The notes under the pieces are model-generated. The model was given only the letters and a program-made list of their open reading frames with translations, did not search any database and was not told where the DNA came from. A stretch of DNA of 13,141 bases, from contig DASPZU010000109.1 of assembly GCA_035636095.1 (NCBI GenBank), positions 1 through 13,141 on the forward strand, written 5' to 3'. The DNA comes from Gp7-AA10 sp035636095 (GTDB taxonomy: Bacteria > Acidobacteriota > Thermoanaerobaculia > Gp7-AA8). Both the position numbers and the translations under genes were made by a program. Shown piece after piece: positions 1 to 6,260 of this stretch (the stretch's first letter is position 1; the number at the start of each line of letters is the position of its first letter).

Positions 1-1114
1 CGGTGGCGTGGCCGATGGACATGGCCAGCGAGGTTTTGCCGACGCCCGGAGGTCCGACGAAGCAGAGGATTGTTCCTTTCGGTCCCTTCACCAGTTGACG
101 GACCGCCAGGAATTCGAGGATGCGCTCCTTGATCTTCTCCAGGCCGTAGTGGTCCTCATTGAGGATCTTTTCGGCCGCGTCGATGTCTTTGATCTCCTTG
201 GACGCCTTCTTCCACGGAACGGAGACCAGCCACTCGATGTAGTTGCGCGAGACCGTCGCTTCCGCCGAGACTCCCGGCATCGCTTCCAGGCGCTTGAGCT
301 CCTGGATGGCCTTCTCCTTGGTTTCCTTGGGCATGCCCGCTTCTTCGATCTTCTGGCGGAGCTCCTCGATCTCATCGGAGCGATCGTCCTTGCGACCCAG
401 CTCGTGGTGGATGGCCTTGATCTTCTCGTTGAGGTAGTACTCCTTCTGCGCGCGCTCCATCTGCTTTTTGACTTTGGAGTTGATGCGCTTGTCGATGTTG
501 ATCTTTTCGATCTCGATCTCCAGGAAGTCCTGCAGTTTCTGCAGCCGCTCGTACGGCGAAATGGTCTCCAGGAGCTGCTGCTTCTCCTGGGTGGTGATCA
601 GGATGTGCGAGGCCAGTGTGTCGGCGAAGCGATCGGGATCGTCGAGCTTGAGGGTGGACATCACGCCTTCGAAGGCCAGATGATGCGACATCTTGGCGTA
701 CTGCTCGAAGATCTCCACCAGCTTCTGCATGTACTGCGAGACTTCCGACGTCAGCGCGACCTTGGTATCGATCTCGCGCACGAACACCGTCATGTAGCCC
801 CCGGCCTCTTCGGAGTTGACGATTTCCGCGCGGGTGAGGCCTTCCACCATGACCTTGACGTTCTGGTTGGGGAGCTTGAGGTTCTGCACCACCGTCGCGA
901 TCACGCCGACGGTGTAGATCTCCTGCATGTTGGGATCGTCAACCTTCGGATCGCGCTGCGTGGCCAGGAAGATCCTTTTTTCGGATGTCGACAGCGTCGC
1001 TTCCAGCGCCTGGATGGAGGCGCGCCGGCCCACCACGAATGGCGCCATCATCGATGGGAAGACCACCATGTCGCGCAACGGCACCAGGGGAAGTTGGATT
1101 GTTTGATCGGACAT
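1..1114 (-). CDS. lon: Lon ATP-dependent protease, N-terminal part (gene runs off the left edge)
   Basis: Reading the minus strand from the ATG at 1112-1114 gives 371 codons that stay open to the window edge; the AAA+ remainder and the Ser-Lys protease domain lie outside. Lon is a cytosolic homo-hexameric protease that degrades damaged and some regulatory proteins using ATP. Visible in order: the N-terminal substrate-binding domain (about residues 8-200, opening LPLVPLRDMVVFP), a charged helical/coiled-coil stretch (about 200-275) with the family hallmark QKEYYLNEKIKAI at 223-235, then the start of the AAA+ module with Walker A GPPGVGKT at 354-361. The purine-rich GAGAGATAGAGAG just upstream can serve as ribosome binding site. 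It follows clpX in the same direction after 117 bp, the usual tig-clpP-clpX-lon order; a repeat hairpin sits in that gap. Identification is very secure; nothing abnormal is seen in the visible part. Confidence 0.97.
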   Translation of the reverse strand, partial: MSDQTIQLPLVPLRDMVVFPSMMAPFVVGRRASIQALEATLSTSEKRIFLATQRDPKVDDPNMQEIYTVGVIATVVQNLKLPNQNVKVMVEGLTRAEIVNSEEAGGYMTVFVREIDTKVALTSEVSQYMQKLVEIFEQYAKMSHHLAFEGVMSTLKLDDPDRFADTLASHILITTQEKQQLLETISPYERLQKLQDFLEIEIEKINIDKRINSKVKKQMERAQKEYYLNEKIKAIHHELGRKDDRSDEIEELRQKIEEAGMPKETKEKAIQELKRLEAMPGVSAEATVSRNYIEWLVSVPWKKASKEIKDIDAAEKILNEDHYGLEKIKERILEFLAVRQLVKGPKGTILCFVGPPGVGKTSLAMSIGHAT

Positions 1115-1159
1115 TGAACTCTCTATCTCTCTAACAACGGCCCATTCCCCACCTGCGGG

Positions 1160-1216
1160 GTTACTGGGTTGCTCGGTTGCTGCGTGTGACCCGCAGCAAC
1201 TGAGTAACCCAGCAAC
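1160..1216. repeat. Intergenic hairpin of 8-nt words (GGTTGCTG type) between clpX and lon
   Basis: Two 25-nt arms (1160-1184 and 1192-1216) around a 7-nt loop are complementary except at three positions, one of which is a G-U wobble in RNA. Each arm is itself a tandem series of 8-nt units, GGTTACTG / GGTTGCTC / GGTTGCTG on the left and CAGCAACT-type units on the right, and the units continue a little beyond the hairpin (CTCAGCAACTCC). In minus-strand RNA it would form a strong stem in the clpX-lon spacer. No U-tract follows, so it is not a typical intrinsic terminator; an RNA-stability or attenuation effect is possible but unproven. The same word recurs at 5508-5548. Confidence 0.85.
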
Positions 1217-1231
1217 TCAGCAACTCCTTCC

Positions 1232-2482
1232 CTACCCTGCCTTTCGATAGAGGGTGATCGGCTGACTCCGGTTATCGACCACCTCGCGAGTGATCACGCA
1301 CTCGCTGATGGCGTCCTGCGACGGGATCGTGTACATGATCTCGAGCATCAGCTCTTCGATGATGATCTTGAGCCCGCGCGCGCCGACGTTCCGCTTCAGA
1401 GCCTCTCCCGCGATCGCTTCCAAAGCGTCATCGGTGAACTTCAGCGTCACATTCTCGAAGCCCATGATGGTCTGGTACTGACGGACCAGCGAATTCTTCG
1501 GCTCCTTGAGGATCTCGATGAGCGCGCCTTTGTCCAGCTCGTTGAGCGTCGCGACCACCGGCAGCCGTCCGACGAACTCGGGAATCAGCCCGAATTTGAT
1601 GAGATCCTCCGGATGCACCTGCGCCAGGAGCTCCCCGGTCCGCTTGTCGCGCTTGGACGCGATCTTCGCGCCGAAGCCCATCGACGTCGCCGACAGTCGG
1701 CGCTCGATGACATTCTCAAGGCCGACGAATGCTCCACCGCACATGAACAGAATGTTGGTGGTATCGATCTGGATGAACTCCTGATGGGGATGCTTGCGTC
1801 CGCCCTGCGGCGGAACGTTGGCAACGGTTCCTTCGAGAATCTTCAGCAGCGCCTGCTGCACGCCTTCGCCTGAGACATCGCGGGTGATGGACGGGTTGTC
1901 GCCCTTGCGGCAGATTTTGTCGACCTCATCGATGTAGACGATGCCGCGCTGGGTCTTCTCTTTGTCGTTCCCGGCGGCCTGGTAAAGCTTGAGGATGATG
2001 TTCTCGACATCCTCGCCGACGTAACCGGCCTCGGTGAGCGTGGTGGCGTCGACGATGGTGAACGGGACCGACAGCATGCGCGCGAGCGTCTGCGCCAGCA
2101 GGGTCTTGCCGGTGCCGGTCGGCCCGATCAGCAGGATGTTCGACTTCTGCAGCTCGACGTCCTGCCGCGAATTGCGACTGTGGTAATCGATGCGCTTGTA
2201 GTGGTTATAGACCGCGACAGCCAGCTTCTTCTTGGCGCGCTCCTGTCCGATGACGTAGAGATCGAGGAACTCTTTGATCTCCTTCGGTTTCGGCAGCGCT
2301 CCCGAGCCTTCCAGGGTGCCCGGCTCGTCCTTTCGATCCTCAGCGATGATGTCGAGGCAGATGTCCACGCACTCGTCACAGATGTAGACCGTCGGTCCGG
2401 CGATCAACTTCTTGACGTCGCGCTGCGACTTGTTGCAGAAGCTACAACGCAGGACGTCGCCGCTGTTCCCCTTCTTCGACAT
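1232..2482 (-). CDS. clpX: ATP-dependent Clp protease ATP-binding subunit ClpX
   Basis: The 416-residue protein is the usual ClpX length. ClpX is a hexameric AAA+ unfoldase that recognises tagged substrates and feeds them into ClpP. Features in order: N-terminal zinc-binding domain with C13, C16, C35 and C38; Walker A GPTGTGKT at 120-127; pore-1 loop GYVG at 153-156; Walker B IVYIDE at 181-186; RKH loop at 229-231; the ClpP-docking loop as MGFG at 268-271 (E. coli has IGF); and the sensor-2 GAR at 367-369. The ATG at 2482 has a purine stretch AAGGCG close upstream and gives the expected N-terminus. It lies 85 bp downstream of clpP and 117 bp upstream of lon, all in one direction. A weak sigma70-like promoter candidate in the clpP-clpX gap could give it independent transcription. 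Identity is secure. Confidence 0.98.
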   Translation of the reverse strand: MSKKGNSGDVLRCSFCNKSQRDVKKLIAGPTVYICDECVDICLDIIAEDRKDEPGTLEGSGALPKPKEIKEFLDLYVIGQERAKKKLAVAVYNHYKRIDYHSRNSRQDVELQKSNILLIGPTGTGKTLLAQTLARMLSVPFTIVDATTLTEAGYVGEDVENIILKLYQAAGNDKEKTQRGIVYIDEVDKICRKGDNPSITRDVSGEGVQQALLKILEGTVANVPPQGGRKHPHQEFIQIDTTNILFMCGGAFVGLENVIERRLSATSMGFGAKIASKRDKRTGELLAQVHPEDLIKFGLIPEFVGRLPVVATLNELDKGALIEILKEPKNSLVRQYQTIMGFENVTLKFTDDALEAIAGEALKRNVGARGLKIIIEELMLEIMYTIPSQDAISECVITREVVDNRSQPITLYRKAG

Positions 2483-2516
2483 TCGCCTTGGGCCCTCGTT
2501 TTGTTGCGGTCTTCAG

Positions 2517-2545
2517 ATTCTTCTACGCGACTCCAACACTGTCAA
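2517..2545 (-). promoter_or_regulatory. Candidate sigma70-type promoter upstream of clpX
   Basis: On the minus strand a perfect TTGACA (2545-2540) is followed after 17 nt by AAGAAT (2522-2517), a 4-of-6 match to TATAAT, about 35 nt before the clpX start. It lies in the 85-bp gap between clpP and clpX, where no repeat hairpin is present. The -10 match is poor, so this is only a candidate for clpX/lon transcription independent of tig-clpP. Confidence 0.3.
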
Positions 2546-2567
2546 GAAGCTGCCTGTTCCACTCTGG

Positions 2568-3161
2568 TCACTCGCGCTTCGCAATCACTTGATCCACCAA
2601 CCCATACGTCACGGCATCGCCGGCCTGCAGGATGTAATCGCGATCGGTATCGCGATCGATCTTGTCCACAGCCTGACCGGTGTGGTTTGACAGAATCTCG
2701 TTCATCCGCTGCCGCATCCGCATGATGTCCTTGGCGTGGATGTCGATCTCGGTCGCCTGTCCGCTGAGGCCTCCGCCCATGATCAGCGGCTGATGAATGA
2801 CGACGCGCGAATTGGGAAGACAGTAACGCTTCCCCTTTTTGCCGGCGGCCAGCAGCACCGCCGCCATCGAAGCCGCCTGTCCGATGCAGATCGTCTGAAT
2901 GTCGGGCTTGACGTACTGCATGGTGTCGTAAATGGCGAGGCCGGCGGTGATCGATCCGCCCGGCGAGTTGATGTAGAGCGAGATGTCTTTTTCGGGATTC
3001 TCAGCTTCGAGAAACAGAAGCTGCGCGATGATCAGATTCGAAACCGTGTCGTCGATGGGTTGACCAAGGAAGATGACGTTGTCTTTGAGGAGACGGGAGT
3101 AGATGTCGTAGGCCCGTTCGCCTCGACTGGTCTGCTCCACAACCATGGGAATGAGGACCAT
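2568..3161 (-). CDS. clpP: ATP-dependent Clp protease proteolytic subunit ClpP
   Basis: This is a 197-residue protein of normal ClpP length. ClpP forms a double heptameric barrel in the cytosol and hydrolyses polypeptides delivered by ClpX. The catalytic triad is intact: Ser98 in GQAASMA, His123 in VVIHQPL and Asp171 in DRDTDRD. The N-terminal MVVEQTSRGERAYDIYSRLL is the standard mature ClpP start, with only five residues before it, so little or no propeptide is present. Two in-frame ATGs (codons 1 and 6) are possible starts; neither has a clear Shine-Dalgarno sequence, the upstream region being pyrimidine-rich. It sits between tig (112 bp upstream) and clpX (85 bp downstream). Identity is secure; the exact start is slightly uncertain. 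Confidence 0.98.
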   Translation of the reverse strand: MVLIPMVVEQTSRGERAYDIYSRLLKDNVIFLGQPIDDTVSNLIIAQLLFLEAENPEKDISLYINSPGGSITAGLAIYDTMQYVKPDIQTICIGQAASMAAVLLAAGKKGKRYCLPNSRVVIHQPLIMGGGLSGQATEIDIHAKDIMRMRQRMNEILSNHTGQAVDKIDRDTDRDYILQAGDAVTYGLVDQVIAKRE

Positions 3162-3212
3162 GGAGGAAGTGTAGAGGACTCTTTTCGCGGTGAAACCTAG
3201 CCGGATGGGGAG

Positions 3213-3277
3213 GTAGCGAAGTCTCGAGGTCTCGGAGTCTCGCGGTGCGGCACTGCGAGACCTCGAGACCGCGCTAC
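3213..3277. repeat. Hairpin of GTCTCGAG words overlapping the tig stop codon
   Basis: The outer arms GTAGCG (3213-3218) and CGCTAC (3272-3277), and the inner perfect 14-bp arms 3221-3234 and 3256-3269, form one long stem with a 2x2 internal loop. The left part is a tandem series of 8-nt units GTCTCGAG, GTCTCGGA, GTCTCGCG. The right outer arm contains the tig stop codon (3274-3276), so in minus-strand mRNA the stem begins at the tig termination codon and ends about 50 nt before clpP. No U-tract follows on either strand. A role in mRNA end protection or differential expression of tig and clpP is conceivable but inferred. Confidence 0.85.
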
Positions 3278-4542
3278 TTCGTGACGGCGTTCTTCAACAC
3301 CAGCGCCAGCGCCTTCTCCTGCGCCAGCGACGCACGCAGCGCTTCATAGCCACCATCGTGCCGGAGCCGATGCTTGACCTCGGCAACGTCCCGGCCGCTC
3401 TCGTTGGCGGCGCGCCGAATCTCGGCATCGACTTCGACGTCGCTGACCTCGACGTTTTCCTTTTTCGCGATGGCCTCCAGAATCAGCGAACGCTTCACGC
3501 GCTTGACCGCTTCCGGACGGAAGTCATCAGCGACCTTGTTCCAGTCGAGATCCGCTTTCTCGACATCGACTCCCTGCGATGCCAGGAAACGCGCGTAGTT
3601 CTGCAGCGATTTCCCGAGCTCTTCTTCGACCAGCGCATCGGGAACTTCGAAGTCGTGAATGCCGAGGAGATGCTCGCCGATCTGATTCTGCTTGACGCGC
3701 AGGGCATCGAACTCGCGATGCTTGCGGATGTCGGCGGCGATGGTCTCGCGCATCTGCTGCACCGATTCCCATCCCCCCACGCTCTTGGCGAATTCGTCGC
3801 TGACTTCCGGTTTCTCCTGAACGCGAATTTCCTTCAGCGTCACTTCGTGATGAATGCTCTTTCCGCGAAACTTCTCGTTCGACGCATCCTGGCCGTAGCT
3901 CTTGTGGAACGATCCGCTCTCACCCGGCCTCTTCCCGCGCAGAAGGTCGTGCAATTCCGGCATGGGAGTCTCTTCACCCAGCCGGAAATGTCCCGTCCGC
4001 GTTTCACTGTCGAGGCCTTCGCCGCCGGTGGTCATGTCGATCACGGCAATGTCGTCGTTCTGAAGGCCCCGATCGTTCTCGACGCGATACGCGCTGGCCT
4101 GATCGCGCAGGCGCTCGATCATCTTGTCGACGTCGTCATCGGAGACTTCGATCTTGGGGTCGTCGATCTCGATGCCGCGATACTCGCGAAGCTCGATGTG
4201 CGGCTTGACCTCGAATTGCGCTTTGTACTTGACCGGCGCGCCCTCGATGAACGGATCGATGTGCTGGAGTTGTGGATCGCCGACCGGCTCGACGCCCTTT
4301 TCGGAGATCGCGTCGCGGAAGCTGCGCGACAGCAGACGGGTCATCACTTCGTCCTGGATCTCCTTGGCGAAGCGCGTCCGAACCACGCTGGGCGGAACCT
4401 TGCCCGGACGAAAGCCCGGCAGCTTCGCCTGGCGCGTGAACTCGGTGGTCACACGCTTGGCTTCGTTGGAGATCAGATCGGCGGGGATCTCGACCTCCAC
4501 TGATTTCTTGACGGAGGAAAGATCTTCGTAATTTAGAAGCAT
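3274..4542 (-). CDS. tig: Trigger factor, ribosome-associated chaperone / peptidyl-prolyl isomerase
   Basis: A 422-residue protein, close to the roughly 430 of E. coli trigger factor. It binds the ribosome near the exit tunnel and shields nascent chains. The N-terminal ribosome-binding domain carries the signature loop GFRPGKVP at residues 43-50. The central FKBP-like PPIase domain spans about 150-240 (DDIAVIDM and FRLGEETPMPELHDLLRGK are recognisable). The C-terminal helical chaperone arms fill the rest, with many Arg/Lys/Glu. The ATG at 4542 gives the standard trigger-factor N-terminus; the upstream region is AT-rich and shows no strong Shine-Dalgarno sequence. First gene of the tig-clpP-clpX-lon run. 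Its stop codon lies inside a repeat hairpin, and an AT-rich hairpin lies just upstream. Identity is secure. Confidence 0.97.
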   Translation of the reverse strand: MLLNYEDLSSVKKSVEVEIPADLISNEAKRVTTEFTRQAKLPGFRPGKVPPSVVRTRFAKEIQDEVMTRLLSRSFRDAISEKGVEPVGDPQLQHIDPFIEGAPVKYKAQFEVKPHIELREYRGIEIDDPKIEVSDDDVDKMIERLRDQASAYRVENDRGLQNDDIAVIDMTTGGEGLDSETRTGHFRLGEETPMPELHDLLRGKRPGESGSFHKSYGQDASNEKFRGKSIHHEVTLKEIRVQEKPEVSDEFAKSVGGWESVQQMRETIAADIRKHREFDALRVKQNQIGEHLLGIHDFEVPDALVEEELGKSLQNYARFLASQGVDVEKADLDWNKVADDFRPEAVKRVKRSLILEAIAKKENVEVSDVEVDAEIRRAANESGRDVAEVKHRLRHDGGYEALRASLAQEKALALVLKNAVTK

Positions 4543-4560
4543 AGAAACTTCAAATTTCGA

Positions 4561-4613
4561 ATGAAAAATTAAGAATGAACGAAGGATGCCAACGGCCTTT
4601 CTTAATTTTTCAT
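4561..4613. repeat. AT-rich inverted repeat upstream of tig
   Basis: Perfect 15-nt arms (4561-4575, ATGAAAAATTAAGAA, and 4599-4613) enclose a 23-nt loop that itself contains CCAACGG/CCTT. A further partial copy of the word (ATTCTTAATTT, about 4627-4637) lies just right of it, next to tRNA-Leu. The AT composition contrasts sharply with the GC-rich surroundings. It lies in the 5' region of tig on the minus strand, immediately downstream of nothing but the tRNAs' transcription direction, so tRNA read-through transcripts would contain it. Regulation of tig is possible but unproven. Confidence 0.8.
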
Positions 4614-4642
4614 TTGCAATTTAAAATTCTTAATTTCGGGGC

Positions 4643-4728
4643 TGGTGCGAAAGGGGGGACTCGAACCCCCACGGCTTTGGGCCACTGGATCCTAAGTCCA
4701 GCGCGTCTGCCAATTCCGCCACTTTCGC
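4643..4728 (-). tRNA. tRNA-Leu (anticodon UAG, DNA TAG)
   Basis: An 86-nt gene including an encoded 3' CCA (4643-4645) and discriminator A (4646). The acceptor stem GCGAAAG pairs with CTTTCGC. The anticodon stem CTGGA/TCCAG holds loop CTTAGGA, giving anticodon TAG at 4694-4692, which reads CUA-type leucine codons. It has the long variable arm expected of class II tRNA-Leu, and the T arm GGGGG-TTCGAGT-CCCCC. It lies 98 bp upstream of tRNA-Lys's 3' end in the same orientation. Confidence 0.97.
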
Positions 4729-4736
4729 ATAAAACC

Positions 4737-4817
4737 AGTTGTCGGTTGTCAGTTCTCGGTTGTCAGTCCGCAAGTTTCGACCGATTCCCGACAACTGACA
4801 ACCGACCACCGACAACT
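4737..4817. repeat. Heptamer hairpin (GTTGTCGG words) between the two tRNA genes
   Basis: The left arm (4737-4767) is a series of 7-nt units GTTGTCG, GTTGTCA, GTTCTCG, GTTGTCA. The right arm (4788-4817) is the inverse series of CCGACAA/CTGACAA units. About 25 of 30 positions pair and the mismatches fall at the variable position of the unit. It nearly fills the spacer between tRNA-Lys and tRNA-Leu, so a joint tRNA precursor would carry this stem between the two tRNAs. A role in precursor processing is speculative. Confidence 0.87.
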
Positions 4818-4826
4818 CGATCTTTT

Positions 4827-4902
4827 TGGTGCCCCCACCAGGACTCGAACCTGGAACCAACAGATTAAGAGTCTGCTGCTCTACCAATTGAGCTATGGAG
4901 GC
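4827..4902 (-). tRNA. tRNA-Lys (anticodon CUU, DNA CTT)
   Basis: A 76-nt gene including an encoded CCA (4827-4829) and discriminator A (4830). The acceptor stem GCCTCCA pairs with TGGGGGC (one G-U). The D arm GCTC...GAGC, the anticodon stem GCAGA/TCTGT with loop CTCTTAA (anticodon CTT, reads AAG lysine), and the T arm CCAGG-TTCGAGT-CCTGG are all present. It follows pgsA by 43 bp in the same direction and precedes tRNA-Leu. Confidence 0.97.
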
Positions 4903-4945
4903 GCCGGGAGCCTGTTAACTGTTGCAGGGCAACAACTATTTCGGG

Positions 4946-5506
4946 CTAGGCAGCCGCGGATTCTAGCAACATTCTCTTGGCGCGGCGGATGTAGTCGCCT
5001 CCCGAAATGAGCGTGGCCAGCAGTGCAATCCCGAACATCAGCTCAGCGAACGAGAGGAGCCGCGGTACGAATGCGTTGGCACCGATCACGGCGCCGAGGG
5101 TGACGGCCTGAAGAACGGTCGAGATTTTGCCGGCCGTCGATGGCGGAAACTTATTCACCCGCACGCGTGTGTACAGCAGATACGCGAACATCATGATCAG
5201 AAAATCGCGGACGAAGACCGCGAAGGTCAGCCATCCCGGGATGCGGACCATCGGCAGATTGGGCGCCAATGTGTAGTAGAGGTAGCCGAAGACGAGCATG
5301 ATCTTGTCGGCGGCCGGATCGAGGATGGCACCGAGGCGCGAACGCTGATTGAGCCGCCGCGCGATCAGGCCGTCGAAGATGTCGGTGACCGCGGCCGTGA
5401 CGAACAGAATAAGCGCGGCCAGGAACATCCCGCGGAAGGACGCGAACAAAAACACCGGGATCAGGATCAGGCGCAGGAGCGTGAGGAGATTTGGGATGGT
5501 CAGCAT
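4946..5506 (-). CDS. pgsA: CDP-alcohol phosphatidyltransferase, probably phosphatidylglycerophosphate synthase
   Basis: A 186-residue integral membrane protein with several hydrophobic helices (about 8-23, 28-45, 65-85, 95-115, 130-150, 152-170). It carries the complete CDP-alcohol phosphotransferase signature D42-xx-D45-G46-xx-A49-R50-x8-G59-xxx-D63-xxx-D67, the metal-binding and catalytic site. The family transfers a phosphatidyl group from CDP-diacylglycerol to an alcohol. The N-terminus MLTIPNLLTLLRLILIP and the length fit PgsA, the first step to phosphatidylglycerol in the inner membrane. A cardiolipin-synthase-type member of the same family cannot be excluded from sequence alone. It lies 41 bp downstream of the Crp/Fnr gene, with a repeat hairpin filling the gap, and 43 bp upstream of tRNA-Lys. 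The ATG at 5504-5506 has no obvious Shine-Dalgarno sequence because the repeat abuts it. Confidence 0.88.
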   Translation of the reverse strand: MLTIPNLLTLLRLILIPVFLFASFRGMFLAALILFVTAAVTDIFDGLIARRLNQRSRLGAILDPAADKIMLVFGYLYYTLAPNLPMVRIPGWLTFAVFVRDFLIMMFAYLLYTRVRVNKFPPSTAGKISTVLQAVTLGAVIGANAFVPRLLSFAELMFGIALLATLISGGDYIRRAKRMLLESAAA

Positions 5507-5507
5507 T

Positions 5508-5548
5508 GGTTGCTCAGTAACCCAGCAACCTTCAGCAACCGAGCAACC
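5508..5548. repeat. 8-nt-word repeat (GGTTGCTC type) between the Crp/Fnr gene and pgsA
   Basis: The series GGTTGCTC, AGTAACCC, AGCAACC(TTC), AGCAACCG, AGCAACC fills the 41-bp gap. GGTTGCTC (5508-5515) is the exact inverse of GAGCAACC (5541-5548), and GGTTGCT also pairs with AGCAACC at 5524-5530, so alternative stems are possible. It uses the same words as the clpX-lon repeat about 4.3 kb away. It reaches the pgsA start codon on one side and the regulator stop codon on the other. Confidence 0.8.
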
Positions 5549-6231
5549 TATAACTCCGCGCGAAATTGATCGAGCGCGCTCTTGCGGAGATAGATTGTCT
5601 TTCCCTCCGAGAGCAGCAGGTTCTGCCGCATCAGATCATGGATCAGGCGGGAGACCGTTTCGCGGGATGTGCCGATCATGTTGGCGATCGATTGATGCGT
5701 CGGCCGGGTGACGGCCACATATCCGTTATCGAGAGGCTTGCCGCTTTGCGCTGCCAAATCGAGGAAGAACCGCGCCAGCCGTCCATAGACGTCCATGGTC
5801 GCCAGCGATTCGATGCGATTCGAGGCGCTGCGCAGGCGTTTCGACAATTCGGCAAGCACTTTCCTGGCGATTGAGAAGTTTTCCTGGAGAATCTGCAGAA
5901 AATCATTACGCCAGATCGTCACGACTTCCAGCGGCTCGGTGGCGATGACGGTCGCCGAACGCGGCGCATCATCGAGCAGCGACATCTCACCGAAAAATTC
6001 TCCCGCCCCCATCATGGAGAGGATGATCTCCTTCCCTTCCGGCGAGATCATGGTGACCTTGACCTGTCCCTCCTTGATCAGGCAGAAGATGTCGCCGCTC
6101 TCGTCGGCGTGAAAAACGACATCGTCTTTGGCGTAACGGCGGACTTTTGCCACCGCCGCGATGGAGGAAAGCTCGCGGTCGTCGAGCTCCGCGAAGAGGT
6201 CGAACTTCCTGAAAAAAGAGGGATGTAGCAC
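5548..6231 (-). CDS. Crp/Fnr-family transcriptional regulator
   Basis: A 227-residue protein with the two-domain Crp/Fnr layout. An N-terminal cyclic-nucleotide-binding-type beta roll (about 10-120) contains GEFFGEMSLLDDAPRSATV at 77-95; it retains the Glu82 and Arg91 that in CRP contact cAMP. A dimerisation helix follows (about 115-145), then a C-terminal winged helix-turn-helix with QSIANMIGTSRETVSRLI at about 180-197. There is no N-terminal cysteine cluster, so it is not an FNR-type Fe-S sensor; the effector could be a cyclic nucleotide but is unknown. The start is GTG at 6229-6231. The divergent peptidase gene begins only 29 bp away, so the regulator may act on both promoters in that gap. 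It ends 41 bp before pgsA in the same direction. Confidence 0.93.
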   Translation of the reverse strand: MLHPSFFRKFDLFAELDDRELSSIAAVAKVRRYAKDDVVFHADESGDIFCLIKEGQVKVTMISPEGKEIILSMMGAGEFFGEMSLLDDAPRSATVIATEPLEVVTIWRNDFLQILQENFSIARKVLAELSKRLRSASNRIESLATMDVYGRLARFFLDLAAQSGKPLDNGYVAVTRPTHQSIANMIGTSRETVSRLIHDLMRQNLLLSEGKTIYLRKSALDQFRAEL

Positions 6232-6260
6232 GTTGACATAATCGTATCATTGCGCCCGCT
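6232..6260. promoter_or_regulatory. Very short divergent control region between the Crp/Fnr gene and the M28 peptidase
   Basis: Only 29 bp separate the GTG start on the minus strand from the ATG on the plus strand. It contains TTGACA at 6233-6238 on the plus strand. On the minus strand there is TGATACGAT, an extended -10-like sequence with 4 of 6 consensus bases. Neither forms a convincing complete promoter within the gap. No purine-rich Shine-Dalgarno sequence is visible before the plus-strand ATG (CGCCCGCT precedes it). Leaderless transcripts or promoters inside the neighbouring gene are likely. The placement is an inference. Confidence 0.3.

Noticed and set aside
8..1117. 369-codon plus-strand frame opposite lon
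   Set aside because: It is antisense to a clearly recognisable Lon N-terminus; its low-complexity Leu/Asp/Val composition is typical of a shadow frame.
3358..4503. 381-codon plus-strand frame opposite tig
   Set aside because: It is antisense to trigger factor, which has the GFRPGKVP signature and correct length; no independent motif was seen.
4575..4887. Open frames on both strands over the tRNA genes (97 aa plus, 85 aa minus, containing GGTRTPTALGHW and KVAELADALDLGSSG)
   Set aside because: These are the familiar false proteins obtained by translating tRNA genes; the tRNA structures explain the sequence fully.
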